In this document: one piece after another, positions 28,501 to 40,941 of the stretch
How positions within the stretch are numbered: position 1 is the first letter of the stretch
Layout of the letters: each line of letters begins with the position of its first letter
Origin: Parus major
Lineage: Eukaryota > Chordata > Aves > Passeriformes > Paridae
NCBI RefSeq assembly: GCF_001522545.3
Contig: NC_031799.1
Coordinates: forward strand, 32,889,354 to 32,953,353
DNA: 64,000 nucleotides
Direction: 5' to 3'
Notes under the pieces: generated by a model
What the model saw: the letters and a program-made list of their open reading frames with translations, nothing else
What the model was told of the DNA's origin: nothing
The model's database searches: none
Position numbers and translations under genes: made by a program

Positions 28501-30834
28501 TGTGCTGCATTTTATCAAAAGTAAAATTCATAAGCACAGATACATTCCATAGTTATTTCTGATCATAGAAACTAGCAGTTCTGCTCAACACTGAGCTTTA
28601 TAGTCATCCCACATATTTTTGTGAACTTAAGTAAGCTTTTTATATCAGGAGCACTGCAGACTGTAGTAATAATTCAAGCTAAGTAAGGCTAAACCATAGT
28701 AATAGTTCAAGTGTAGAAAAACTGTTTTTCTATCAAAGTTCTCCTTGCTGGAGAGGTTAATATTGGGCAGTATAGTTCCCCTCTAATAAACTCAGAAAGG
28801 TACAGGGCATCATAAGTTAGAAAATCCTGCTTCCTTTTTCTGAAGTGTTTGATGCCAAACATCATAATGGTCAGCACTTTCTGCACAAAATATGCTGCAA
28901 TTACATAAGGTCCTTCTAGCACTTTGAATCTACCCAAAACCCATTAAAACCAACAATGCTGATATCCATCTACTGTGAGCAGAAAGCCAGTCCCATGCAG
29001 CTGTTCAGCTCTCTGCAGTGCACAATTCCTGGCTGACATTTGGAGTTGAAAGAACAGATCCTTCTGCTCTTGATGTCAAGATGCACTTTGCTATGTAGTC
29101 TTTCACAGGCTGCCAGAAAGTGTTTCTTGGCCCACACTTTGGGAAACAGTGATGCAACAATCTCAGCCCCTCACAGCACCTGACAAAACTGACACACTGG
29201 AACAGAAATATCAACATATTAGGAAATCAGGTAGGTAATGGCTCCTTGACCAGAACCTGATGGTTTTTCTTTATTCTTCCTTTGCTCTAAGAGTCTTGGT
29301 GAACAAACTGCAACCAGCATTGGCCCTAGAAGAGGTCAGGGAGCAGAGACTGAGGCTTACCATTGGCCAGTCACCCACACAGCACCCTCTACATTTAGAA
29401 AGAAGGTACTCATGTCTCAGAAGGGTGGTTAAAAGAGGGAAGACAGTAAATTTTAGGTTTTCCATGGCAAATGGACACTGATATATATGGTACAGTATCA
29501 GTGGATGATGTAACATAGGCATGCCAATGAAGAGTGGCATGAAATCCTTGCTGTTATAGAAGGGATTCTGCCCTTTAAAAAATACCCATTTCTCAATAGT
29601 AATTTCCTACACTTCTGCCTTATTCTTTTACCCTTACACTGATATAACAGGGTAATCATTACTTTGATGATTCATTCATGATGTCAAAATAGGGTGATGG
29701 TCAGAACCACTGCAACAGGAAGAAAGAGATGATGCTCCACATTTCATCAGTGAGATACCAATGTCTTCTTGCTTCACACAGGTGTTGTAACACTGATTAT
29801 TTTAATGGGATGACATCCAAGGATATTCAGGGTTTGGGTCCTTTTTCAGGAACGAGAAATGCAGGCATAGGATTTTACAACTGTGAAGAGATCTGAGACA
29901 CTGTGAAATAAATTACTTGCTGAAATTCAACAAAGAAGGCTGAAAGAGGCACGACTGCAAACTGATTTCCTTTTGTTAAGGACTGTATGTACACACCTCC
30001 TTACAGCAGGCTCTGTTCCCTCACTAAATTGTGAAATATTTGAAAACAACAATTACCATTTAATTGTGAAGAACAAACACCCAGAAACAATTATAAGCAG
30101 ATGGAGCAAGAATAATGTAATCTGAATTTTCATAATTAACCACTCCTTTTTCTATTGGAAGCTGGAGTTTCTGAATCCTAAGAAGGGTTTCCTAGCTATT
30201 TTAGGAGCTCTATGCAATATAACTCATTTATTGTAAATGTTCAGTTATCAACATGGAAGATTAAAAATTTGATCAGTTAAAGAAGGGATTAAGTAGTTAA
30301 CCAATAGTGTAATTCTCTGAAAGTTAAAATGATGTCTCATTTTATAAAAAAGATAATCCAGAAAAATCTGCTATGAATCATGTACAGTAACAGTGCCTGT
30401 GGCTGCAGTGTCAATATTTTTGCTATAAATAACAGTAAGACTCAATAGCTTATTTGCCTCAAGTACCTATTTGGAACCATATGTAGTATCTGCATACTGA
30501 CCTGAATAGAAAGATGGCAAATTAAATATTCACGGACTAGATTAACACTTAAATAAATGTAAGCATTTTATTTTGCTTGGTAGCACAGAAAAACAGTAAC
30601 TTTGAATTACCTCTATCTCAAAGGTGACCCTGTGCTAAATGACATCAGGCTATCACCCTCACACAACTTGATGTAATTCTGGGTTCTAGAAGAGGCAGCA
30701 CTGTGGTAATTACTCATGGTATTGCAATAAAAGCACAGGAGACAGCTTTTCAGGTATTACCAATCTCTTGCTACAGATGAAAGCCCAGATTTTTGCAGTT
30801 CAAGGTCAGAAGAGGATTATCATTACAATAAAGA
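25586..30834. other. Intronic DNA without a recognised gene
   Basis: AT-rich, with a somewhat GC-richer patch at 26290-26620 containing a splice-acceptor-like tract and a 105-residue ORF (see findings). Nothing else is recognised. Confidence 0.5.
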
Positions 30835-31475
30835 TCCTGTTGGTGGAGTACTGGTCCACAGCCAATCAAACACAAGCCAGCTGTGCCCAGATGGCCAAGA
30901 AGGCCAACAGCATCCTGTCCTGTACCAATAGTGTGGCCAGCAGGACCTGGGCTGTGGTTGTCCCCCTGTACTCAGCAGTGGTGAGGCTACACCTCGAGTG
31001 CTGTGTCCAGTTCTGGGCCCCTCACTGCAGGCGAGACACTGAGGGGCTGGAGAGTGCCCAGAGAAGGGCAACAGAGCTGAGCAAGCGTCTGGAGCACAAG
31101 ACCTGTGAGTGAGGCACGGCTGAGGGAGCTGGGGATGTTCAGTCTGGAGAAAAGGAGGCTCAAGGATGACACTCACTACACCACTACTAGTCTGAAATGA
31201 GGGTGTAGCCAGGTGGGGGCCATTCTGTTCTCCCAAATAACAACAGGAGATGGCCTCAAGTTGCAACTGGGTACTAAGAAAAATGCCTTCACTGAAAAGG
31301 TGGTCAGACATTGGAAAAAGATGCCCAGGAAAGTCTCCATCATCCCTGGAGACTTTTGAAAACTGTGTAGATGTGGTGCTTAGGGACATGGTTTAGTGAT
31401 AGAGCAGACAATGTTAGGTTATTGGACTCAGTAATCTTAAGTGCTTTTTCCAGCCTGAATCTATGACACTATAAA
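30835..31475 (+). mobile_element. CR1 LINE 3' fragment, longest in the window
   Basis: It contains remnants of the end of the CR1 reverse-transcriptase ORF region and 3' UTR: CAAGAAGGCCAACAGCATCC, GTGAGGCTACACCTCGAGTG, GTGTCCAGTTCTGGGCCCCT, GTTCAGTCTGGAGAAAAGGA, and a tail ending near CTGAATCTATGACACTAT. The ORF at 30768-31112 partly follows CR1 but is broken by stops. The 188-residue ORF at 30823-31389 on the minus strand is antisense. I see no intact protein. Confidence 0.93.
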
Positions 31476-34080
31476 AATGCCGATTCCTCTGTAGTGATTA
31501 TGTAAGTAACATTAGGAGACTATATTCATAGGTCAGGCAGTGCAGCTAAGCCAAGTGAATCTGGGGCCAGGAGCTGGGTTCTGCAATTGTCTGCATCTTG
31601 AGGTTCTCATTGATAACTCTGAGTGTAGGCCAACTAAATCTGAAAATTAGCCTTTGTAATTTTGCAGAGTAGTTTTCTATATGAAGAGCATGTAATTAAC
31701 AGAGAAAAGCTTTCTTCCACTTGATCACTCACAAAAGCATGCCTGTATGTGTACCTAATTAATAAAATAGCTAATAGCTTTTCCTACCTTTAAGAAAGGA
31801 ATTAACTGGCTTTTCCCATGCCCAGTCTTCCCATTAAGAGACAGACCCCTTAAAAAGGATGAAAGCCGCAGTGGTTTCTAGCAGTGGTCTGGGAAAAGAC
31901 AATTATGATCCCACCACATAATAATTGCTTTGATATTTATCAATAATCCACATGACAGGACAGTTCATGCTGTGAAGCACTGAGTGCCCTTTTCCAGTTT
32001 GAGTCCAAGGGCACAGAAAGCTGATAAAGCCTGTTTTGCTCACTACAAGTGCAAAAGAAATTGCTTTCTTTGTTTGCTAGGGGTGATTTAATATGGAAGG
32101 AGAGCAGCTCAGAGGCTTGGAATAATACAGTAGCACATAGAGATCAGAGAAGCAGCCAGATTGTAATTCTCAGTGTCCTGACTTTTGGGCTTAATTTCAC
32201 TTTCATCAATCTCAACAGGAAAACTTGTCATCAACTTCAAAGCTACCTTTCATTGAGTTTAGTCCTTTCCCTCACAAAAGAAGAAAACAAAATAATTATT
32301 GATATTTAAAAAACCTGCACATATAAGGTTTATTCAAGTTCCATTTGACTTTTTTCCCTACTATCCTTCCTAAAATTTTAAGGAAGGACAATAATTTTAA
32401 TGATGGGAAGAATTCTTAAGCAGAAAATTTACTTACTTTTAAAGCTTTGGCAAAGAGGATATGCTTACCAAGATGCTTCAAAAAAAAGCGCGATGCAAAA
32501 TGAGAGCCTCATGAATGCTATTTGGTTTCGTTCCACCAAGCCTGACCACCTTTTTCTCAGATTCCACCATGTTCCTGCTTTGCCTTAAGACCATTTTGCC
32601 ATTAATACAGTGACCTTTCTTTTTCTTGCATATAGTAATCCAATCAAGCAAGCAGAAATAAAACTTTTCTACAGCACACTGTACAGTGTTTTATGAGGCT
32701 TGAAAACCACAGGTTTCTAAGACAATTAAATGAAAGAGAGAACCACATCTTGACCCTTAAAACCGAGGATAAAGCATGAGTTTGCAATTCAGTCCAGCCT
32801 GTTACTAAGCCTATTGATGTTATTTTAAGATGAGAGTCTGTATTTCTTCACACATGTCTACATATGGGGTTTTAAATCAACATTTATTTCCCATGGCCCT
32901 AAAAAGAAGGGGCTGCATGGTTTGTTTTCTTTTTTAATGCTAAATACATAAACACCATATTACATCCTAAATAGCCTTATTGTGTTTCTTGCAAGTATGA
33001 ATTGGACACAGGAAGTTATCCAAATAATTCAGTAAGTAATTTCAATACTAATCTATTTGAAAATTCTGTTTTTTAAGATTTATATTTGCAAATAATTACT
33101 AATATATTTGGAAATGTATTGTAAGAGACAATTAAGGAATAGGTGCAGAAACATCTCCATTCCTTTGCTTAAAAGGGCTTATACTTTATAGGAAACTTTA
33201 AATAAAGAAAGTAATAAATTTTCACCCCAACTTGCTACAAAGTTTCTTACTTATGTAACAAATTTTATTTACTGTAATTACAGCTGTTGGTCTTTCACCT
33301 GAACAAGAAATGGCTTTTTTCCACACGCAATGTCATGTAGTAAAGAATAGCACCGTGGGCCAATCTCATGATAGAATCAGATCATGATTACCTCAATGTA
33401 AAGCAAGAAATCAGCTGACTACAGTGATGTAGACCTACTGTTTCTATCTCTGTAGAAGGACAGTATAGGGAATCATTAATGTGATAAATTTGGTACAGTA
33501 AAATATGTCAATAGTTCAGTACATCATGTCCTTGGCCTCAGGCAGGAATGATTTGTTTGTTTGTTTGTTGCTTAGAAGGAGTCCATATTTAAGAAGAAAT
33601 AGACTTTTTTCTCTGAATAACTAATCTGGAAAAATCCTATGAGGAGTGTACTGCTCAGAAACTTTAAATATTCAAGTAAGTCTTACGAAAAAGGGTTACT
33701 AGGCAGAAGACCGGTGAAATGGTGTAGGAAGCCTGCAAAATTACCATCCTAGAGAGCTGCACTGTTTCTGATTTACCTCCTGTATGGTGCACATGGCACC
33801 TTTCAGACCGACAGTGTGTGCACACATGCACATGTACACGTAAGTGTGCCCACACACACAAATGAGAAATGGCTCCTGACAATGAGACAATCAAAAGGTT
33901 ACAAAATCACTCCAATAACGTGCTAAATTAAAATAAAGTGTATTAAATAAATACAATTAATATTAGGAATAAAGCAGAAAACCAGTAATATTTAAATAAA
34001 AATATATGCAAACAAAATTATTTGTAACAGCACGATGCTTTCAAATTATTTCAGTTTACTTTAAAAATCCGTAAGTCACT

Positions 34081-34155
34081 AATAATATGACAATAATAAC
34101 TATTATTACTATTATTATTAGTAGTAGTAGTAGTAGCAGTAGTAGTATTAGTATT
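34081..34155. repeat. Compound ATT / AGT trinucleotide microsatellite
   Basis: A run of ATT-type triplets (ACTATTATTACTATTATTA) passes directly into GTAGTAGTAGTAGTAGCAGT and then TAGTATTAGTA. Likely polymorphic. Confidence 0.9.
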
Positions 34156-37100
34156 TCAAACTACTCCTGGACAAAGAAATTGTTGGTGTTCTAAAATCTG
34201 GGGGTCTTCCACTCAACCGTTTGATTGGCATAAATTTTTAGTTAAATGTTAACTTTGTGATTGTGCCTTGTAGCAACAGAAGGACTTTAATTAGTAATTG
34301 AATAAAAGCTTGCAGCACAAATTAAAAAAAACCAACAAAATTAACATCTGATTAATCCCTAAAGAGTTGCTCATCCTCTAATGTTACAATCCTTGCAAAC
34401 TTCAACTTTCTCCCTTGGGCAAAAGTCTACATAACTAGACAGGTCTCAAATGATGCCCTGAAGGTCACCAAACACAGTCTGTGACAGCAGACGTGCCTTT
34501 TCCTCAGTGATCTATATCAGCTAGAGCTGTTTTACAGCAATGTGAGAGGGTAAAGAGTTTACACTAGCTGGTTATGCAATAAATGTCACTGGTATTACTG
34601 CTGACTTCAGACTAGACTTGCAGCATTAAGCAGTTAAGAGGTGATAAAGCAGGATTAATTCCTGAGGAAAATTTTTGATTAATTTATCAGCATAGTTTGT
34701 AGTAAAAATTCCCTGCTACCTTAATTCTTCCCCATACAGGAAAATATTTTGTGCCAATCCATTATTCTTTTAAGAGCAGGATTTTATCGTGGTTTTAATA
34801 TCATTTCACATACACACCTTTAAGTCTGTTTTCACACATTCACCTTAAAGGAAGTCATCCAAGATCACAGCTATTTATGGCTGTTCATGTAAATCACAAT
34901 ACGGATGGCAATGGAAAGGCAATGGAATAGTGCAAAACACTGTAACTCAGCAGTAATTGTTCTTTGAGCTGCCCGGATGAAATTGTACCTGACAAGGACA
35001 GTAAAATCACCCAAAGTGAGTGAGTGGTTAAGGCAGGGCAGTAGTTACACTGCTAGATAAAGCTGCTTCAGAGGCAACGTGAGCTCTGAACCCTCCACCT
35101 GCTGTAGAAACAAATACATGATCAACACACTGAATTCTCACTGCTCTCCCCAGCCCTGAGGCCCACTTCTGTTACCAGCAAGGCAGTGGCTGTTTTCCCA
35201 GCACAGCAGGGTTTTTTTTTTTTTCATTTCCTTTTTTTCAGATCGGAACACAGGTACATGAATAAACCACCAATGACAGCAAATAGCTAATTTCCTCAAA
35301 GATACAGGTATTGCGTGCAAAATAACAGTAGGCAGTAATGTACTACAATATATATTCTGTCAGATGCAATTTGTTTGCCAAAAGTATGTCCTAAGGCTGC
35401 TTGAACTTAGGATTTTTCCATTTGCCTGTGACTGACCTGCACCTTGCAGTACAATTGCAAGAACTTCCAACACAAAAATTTGCAACAAAACCAAACTAAA
35501 TCCAAACCATGATCTGACTATTTTCCTCAAAAGCAAAACAGGGCCTCAGCAGTAGTGTTTTGACTTAGGTTCTGTAATACAAAATGGTGCTGCCTTCTAC
35601 CAGATATATCATTGATGACACTTGCAAAGATCTATTGCATGATCACACAGAGAAATAAGCTACTTCTTTAAATCACCTCTTGGACATCTATGTTTAATAA
35701 ATAATCAGCAACTCAGTGACAGCTTGGGTGAGGATGAAAAGACTGATGGTATGCTAACATAAAATCGAATACATGACAAATCATCTTCTGATCAGGTACT
35801 GTGAATCACATTTATCTCTTTCCCATGATGAGTTGCTTTCCACTGAGGAAAGCAGCTGTGATTTCATACAGTTACCTAAGCACCTAGTCTAGGAGAAACT
35901 AGGTTATCATCTCATTACTTCAATAGGAAAATTAAAAATACTTTAAAAATATGCGCCTGTCTCAGAACAATACAGTGTAAGGAGCATTCTATAAGGTGTT
36001 CTACTTGAGAGACCAAATTTCTAGCATTTTGAAATGCACAGCTAAGTATTAATAAGGTATTTGGCTTGCACTGATAAACGAATATAGTGATTTTTAGCAG
36101 TAATTAATGAGAGGTTTGGAATTTTAAAAAAATAAAATCACAAAACCACCTTCCTTTTTCTAAGCCACCATCTCATGGTACATGTCTGTGCATGATAAAT
36201 TCATTACAATTACCCAGTATTTGATCTACCTTGTCATGGTAGGTTCTAAAAAACCTCTCAGTGCCAAGAAAGCATTTGAACTTCTGGTTTGTGCCAATAG
36301 CACACTTATTGCTGCAAAGATTAATGGAAGCAGCCATTAAGTTAAGTGATAAAAAGTGATGTTTAAATAAAAGCTGCTGAAGAACAACAGAGCATGGCTG
36401 ATCTAGGCTGAGGTGAAGGAAACCATTTACAGAGTAATTAACATCACACTAGTCACCATTTGCAGGTTAGACAAAACTTGGTACATGTCTGGGGACAAAT
36501 AAGCAAGTCTTATTCTTTATATTGAAGTTCATTTTATAAACCGTAAAAAAGATGTTGCTAGATAGAATGTCGTAAGAGTTATAGGTGTTACAGCTGTTCA
36601 TTTACACTCATCTCCAAGACATCTTCCCATCTGTTCTATATGCCATGTATAAAACACTTTTAATACTCATTCAACCCACACAGATCTTTCCAAGAGAAGC
36701 ATGGGCACATACCTTATTTTTAAGAACTTTCCTGATCTCCACTTCTATATCTCTTTTGATGCAGAGCTCTCTTTGTTGTGAACACACTAGTCATTACACA
36801 CTAAAAAATTCAAACTGCTTATAATTTTATTCCACAGTTACAAAAGCAAAATACATGAATTCTTGGGGGGAAAAAAAATCAAATGAGAAAGAACACAATA
36901 GAGCCTGTTTTCTCACCTCTACAGCTGGCAATGGAGAACTGACTCCTGCTAATAAAAACAACAAAAACCCAGATCATTAGCAGGAAAGAAGCACTTCATC
37001 AAACCTAATTTTTTGGCCTGTGGCCCTGGCAGTGTAGTGCTGGCTGCCAGGGGAGTGTCACCACTCAGAAAGGCCAAGGTCACTCGGAAGTCAGCAGTGC

Positions 37101-37450
37101 TTGGAGCATCTCACACTCCAAATGTGTGTGGCATGGCACTCTCAACACTGCAACAAGCACAGCCCTAGGGCAGCTCCTACTACCCACATCCCACATCCAC
37201 AGTCTAAAACACATGTTGTGGAGTGGTCACTACTGCCTTGTAAAACAAGACCTGGAGAGTAGGGGAGTTAGCTGTGCCTTGCCTCTCAAAACTACATGAT
37301 GAGTGCAGCACCAACTTAAAACGGGAAGTGAATGTGGGAGATCTGTATGTAATTTCATAAAAGTTGAACACTCTCATCCCCAAAATCTGAAGACCTTGTA
37401 AAAGCCTTTGGATTTTCTTAAATATTTATCTGAGAGGTAAATCTGGAGAG

Positions 37451-37494
37451 CTATCTTGGGGGGAAAAAGTCTCTACTTTTTCCCCCCAAGATAG
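37451..37494. repeat. Perfect 20-bp-arm inverted repeat with 4-bp loop
   Basis: The left arm (37451-37470) begins CTATCTT and continues G6-A5-GT. The right arm (37475-37494) is its exact reverse complement, and the spacer is CTCT. The match stops at both outer ends, so the unit is a clean 44-bp foldback. Either strand could form a stable hairpin, including the SLC24A2 intron RNA. I do not recognise it as part of a known transposon. Confidence 0.97.
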
Positions 37495-39554
37495 GAGGAA
37501 TATGGGTCAGATGGAAAAGCAGTACCATACTGCTGCACCTGTGTCTGGCATTTCTGAACACAAGGTGAGCCAAAAAAAGATTTCTGAACCTCTTTTTGAT
37601 TTTAAAGTAAAGCTCTTCCAGAGATAAAGCAAAGCACCCCAAAGCTGGCAGATATTTTGAGGTCTGGTTTACTGATTTGGAGTGAAATTCCACCTACAGT
37701 CTCCCATAGCTCTCACATTCTGTGGAGGAATGGACCAAAGTATCCAAAACTGAGGAAGAACACGACATTTATAACATCCCTCGATTTTCCTCTCTTTGTA
37801 CAGCCTCTGGTACAATAAATTTAGCCATGTCTGGAGTTCTGATACACAGCATGGTAAATTTTGCCAACATAGCTGGCTTTGCACAGCCTCTAAGATGTAT
37901 AATTTATCTTCTCTTTAATTACATATACTTATTATTTTTAAATATACTGATGGATTTTTTTCCCTTGCTATTTATTAATGGTGGCACAGTTCTAGACTTC
38001 CTTTCCCCATCATAATTAACAAGGGAAGCATCTTAGTGGATGGCCATGTTTTAAGAGAATTTAACCTACACTGTATTTGCATGCTGTCACTTTTTGCTCA
38101 TTACCAAAGTACACACATAAAGTACCAAGAGACTCCTGTGGTGAAAACTATAATCATTGCCTCACAGTCAATAAATTACTGACAAGTGCTAAAAGAAACT
38201 GAGAATAGTTTCCATTTCACTGTACTAATGGTTTCATATATAAAGTATCAGCCTATGGTTATGTCAGTTAATAGTCCTAAATTGAAACAACAATGCTAAA
38301 AATGCAAGGCAAATTAACTCATAGTTCCTGTTACTGGAATAACATTAAATTAACACAGAAGTAGATTGAAAGTTTTTTGAGAGAATAAAAGCAGATAAAA
38401 CGTGACACAAAACCAGACATTTATCTAAACAAAAGATATTTCAATGTCAGTGCTGAGGCTTATGTTTCAAACATGTACTTAAAACAATGCATCTGTCTTG
38501 CAAGATCCAGATACTCATAGCTCTGTATTCACACACGTGATTGCACAAGTAGACCAACTGAGAATTGTGTCTAGAATAAAAGTCAAATCTTCCTAAGAAC
38601 TATGAAACACTGCGGACTATGAAAACTACGAAAAAAAAAATCTTGGTAGTGAGAAAAGAAAGGTTATTCTGTAGATATAATTACTGGGTCTGTGGATTCA
38701 ACATTAAGAAGCCCTGGAAGATGAAGTTTCAATTTTTCTCGTACACATGCAGGTAACTTGTGTTTTACCTTGAACACATATTGTATCAGGCATTATGACA
38801 GTGAATGTGCATGTGCAGTGCTGATACAACCACCAAGCATAAAAGCAACTAAAATACTGTTACTTTCCTTTAGAATGCAAATACTGCCATTAAGTACACC
38901 GTGGCAACACTTGAGATCAATGTGGATCTTAAAATATCACACAAAAGCTATTCAAGCTTTTTGAGAAAACAAAATTGGCAGTAAAATAATAGCTATGCCA
39001 TGTTGGTAAAAATAGCTCATTTTCCAAATGTAGTTCTCTGTAAACGTAGAAAAACTGCAACTGTCTTGTATATACCGTAAGCTATTTATCTAAAATGGTA
39101 CTGTCAGTGAAACAGATGTCATTGCACAACATCCCTGTACCACCCACATTCTGTTCTCCTAGTTGCCAAACAGAACTGTTTTGAATTATTTACTGAACAA
39201 TCAGATTCAAGCATTTCTGCAATGATCTCCATGCTACTTTAAAGGAAAAAAAGTACTGAAGCACTGAAGTTTCCACATGATGTTTTAACATGACTTAATA
39301 CATTCAACAAAACTTCACCAATACAGACAATGAAGAACAGACTGAAATCTTAGCAGAAAGTTTTAAAAAAGTCTTATTTTTAAGAAGTTTGCCCATTAGC
39401 TTTTTCTGTTTTCCTCTTCCTGTCTATTATAATAAATTTCAGGCTTATGTTTTTAAACATCTTTGTTCAGCTCAGGAAGATACCAAATTAATACCAAAGT
39501 CTCCACCTTAGTCCTAAAAGTCTTCTGTTCTTTGCTGGATAGCTACATAAAACC

Positions 39555-39640
39555 TAAAAATCATGCCACAGAAGAAGTTAGGCTGGACAGGACTTTGGGG
39601 GATATCAAGTGGTGGGATGGGTGGGATGGCACTTACTACA
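39555..39640 (-). mobile_element. Possible CR1 3' tail fragment
   Basis: AAGTTAGGCTGGACAGGACT followed by TTGGGGGATATCAAG resembles the reversed 3' tail of some CR1 subfamilies. The sequence beyond it does not follow CR1 convincingly, so this is weak. Confidence 0.35.
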
Positions 39641-40911
39641 GTAGGGCCCATTCAGTGTGACTTGTTAGAGACCTATCTTGATCCACATATACCATATGCC
39701 ATCCTACACTGTAGAACCCAGCCATCTGGTTTTTATCTTGTCTTTTCATGCTGTCTCGCTGTTTCATCTATCCTCCTTTTTTTCATCCTCCTCACAGTGC
39801 TCTCTGGAGTTCATCAGTATCAGACTGCCATCAGGCTTCCTAGGGGGTGGCACGAGGTGCAGAACTATCCACAGTTCAAACAGAACCTTGCCAATGAACT
39901 CTATGAACTCTAAATGAAAAAAGCTTGTAGTCTGTCCTCACCAGTGCCACAAAATTGTTCCAAAAATTAAAGTCACCAGATTTTCTCAACCTGGACTCTT
40001 TAATAATCCAGACTGTATATGTTTGAAAGCATGCGAAGGAAAATAGTGATCACATTGAAATTCATACAGAGTACTCTGTCTGCATTTAAATTTGTACAAG
40101 GAACCAACACACTAAAGAAAACAAGATCAGAAGTTCAAATAGTCACTATTTTCTAGTACAAAAAAAAATGTGCTTTAATTTTTAAGAATGGGGAAGAGAA
40201 ATCAAAAAGGCATCTACAGAGATATGCATGCATTGCAGCAACCTGATGAATACACCTAGAGCAGATGAAAGCTAGATAAAAAAAATACGTTCATATCTTT
40301 AGCCTTTCCTCATGGGAAATACCATCCATGAGAACATAAAACTTTCTTCAGCCTCTCAGGACAACTGAGAATAAAAGCACTGATATTAACATTAAAACAC
40401 ATTTTAGTATCTCAAGAGGTTTCTCATCTTATCAGTTTTTTAATCTTTGGTGCTTGTTTGCTAATAAGCCACCTAACTCTTCACTATCCAGCTTTATGTT
40501 GCCTTATTTAGACTTCTCAAATTTGTTGAGCTGCTTTCAGATTACAACAGTCTTAAAGATAAATACGACACACATGTTTTTTTAGCAGAATACTTTCCAG
40601 TTTGGCAGCAGCAGTCAACAACAGATTCACAGAGGGAGTTTTGGTTAGAAGAGAGAGAATTTTCTCTATTCTCCTGAAATTAAAATATTTCAAGAGATTT
40701 AAACACACCCAGTTCCAGAGAGCTGCCTAGCAATTCTCTGTCTCAATGGGGGAAAAGAGAGTGAAAAAGTTTCCATCAGAAACAACTGAGACCACAGATT
40801 CTCAGTTCAGTATGCTAATTCGATACATACAATTGTACATACATGCTCTTGATGAGTGGAAGCAAGCTAGGCTAATAGCTAATACTTTGGAGAGGAAATA
40901 TTTTTTGCCAC

Positions 40912-40941
40912 CATTATTATTATTATTATTTATTATTACTA
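40912..40941. repeat. ATT microsatellite
   Basis: About nine ATT units with one interruption. Confidence 0.9.

Noticed and set aside
30823..31389. 188-residue minus-strand ORF
   Set aside because: It lies wholly antisense to a CR1 fragment whose plus-strand motifs are clear.
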